Part shown: positions 15,648 to 15,770 of the stretch, in pieces
Layout: every line of letters begins with the position of its first letter
Numbering within the stretch: position 1 is the first letter of the stretch
DNA from: Moduliflexus sp964602655
GTDB taxonomy: Bacteria; Moduliflexota; Moduliflexia; Moduliflexales; Moduliflexaceae
NCBI GenBank assembly: GCA_964602655.1
Contig: CAZRSF010000106.1
Coordinates: 1 to 15,770 of the forward strand
DNA length: 15,770 nucleotides
Direction of reading: 5' to 3'
The notes under the pieces: generated by a model
Told to the model about the DNA's origin: nothing
What the model saw: the letters and a program-made list of their open reading frames with translations, nothing else
Database searches by the model: none
Translations under genes and position numbers: made by a program

Positions 15648-15756
15648 GCCCTGAAAGGGCGAGGTCATATTAGCCCAGGGCGAAAAGCCCTGGGAAGGAG
15701 GGCATGCGGCGGTTGCGCTCTGAAAGAGCGCCTCAATGAGACGCCCCTTCAGGGCG
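15648..15756. repeat. Array of related short hairpins
   Basis: Four GC-rich hairpins follow one another: GCCCT-GAA-AGGGC (15648-15660), CCCAGGGC-GAAAA-GCCCTGGG (15674-15694), GCGCTCT-GAA-AGAGCGC (15715-15731) and CGCCC-CTTCA-GGGCG (15742-15756). The first, third and (inverted) fourth share a CTGAA core while their stems differ in compensating ways. The spacing is uneven and the units are not identical, so it is not a CRISPR array. It continues to or past the window edge. Confidence 0.65.
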
Positions 15757-15770
15757 AATCTGCCCGATGC

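Noticed and set aside
15648..15756. CRISPR-like array
   Set aside because: Units are short, non-identical and unevenly spaced, with no spacers of constant length and no cas genes in the window.

Overview
The window reads as a chromosomal stretch from a Gram-negative-type bacterium, probably an uncultured lineage assembled from a metagenome. The evidence is moderate GC, SD-led genes, a lipobox lipoprotein, SurE, a run of ten N inside one gene, and many palindromic intergenic repeats. A DUF2298-type membrane protein and a GT4/GH130 pair fit several poorly cultured phyla. The sequence alone does not fix the taxon.

Layout. Positions 127-2658 are on the plus strand: a small CPKC thioredoxin-like protein, a two-cluster ferredoxin, an ACR3-type arsenite efflux permease, and a TrmJ-type RNA methyltransferase that overlaps the permease stop (ATGA). 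Everything from 2671 to 15542 is on the minus strand. In transcription order from the right it runs: small zinc-ribbon protein; GT4 glycosyltransferase fused to a probable alpha/alpha-toroid domain, overlapping a GH130 mannoside phosphorylase/hydrolase; receiver-histidine kinase hybrid; 113-aa orphan protein with its own promoter; tRNA-Glu(CUC); lipoprotein with a lectin-like beta domain; large DUF2298 membrane protein; SurE nucleotidase; stomatin/SPFH protein; and a membrane-anchored TPR protein with a FlgM-like N-terminus.

How the genes work together. The thioredoxin-like protein, ferredoxin and ACR3 form a compact redox/arsenite export cluster. No arsR or arsC is in view, and they could lie to the left. 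The GT4-toroid and GH130 genes are translationally coupled and probably make and turn over a mannose-containing glycan. The other minus-strand genes look like separate housekeeping or envelope units, several with recognisable hairpin terminators or sigma70-like promoters.

Most notable signal. Two short non-coding elements (661-784 and 5954-6099) share 12-bp terminal inverted repeats close to GTAACTATTTAC. Both have a hairpin-centre-hairpin layout and are flanked by 8-bp direct repeats: CCTGAAAT perfect, and AATAAAAT/GATAAAAT with one mismatch. They are best read as non-autonomous transposable elements (MITEs), each inserted 20-27 bases upstream of a start codon (acr3 and surE). A second palindromic family (15134-15203, partly matched at 11711-11733), a repeat present in inverted orientation at both window ends, and a hairpin array at 15648-15756 add to a repeat-rich intergenic landscape.
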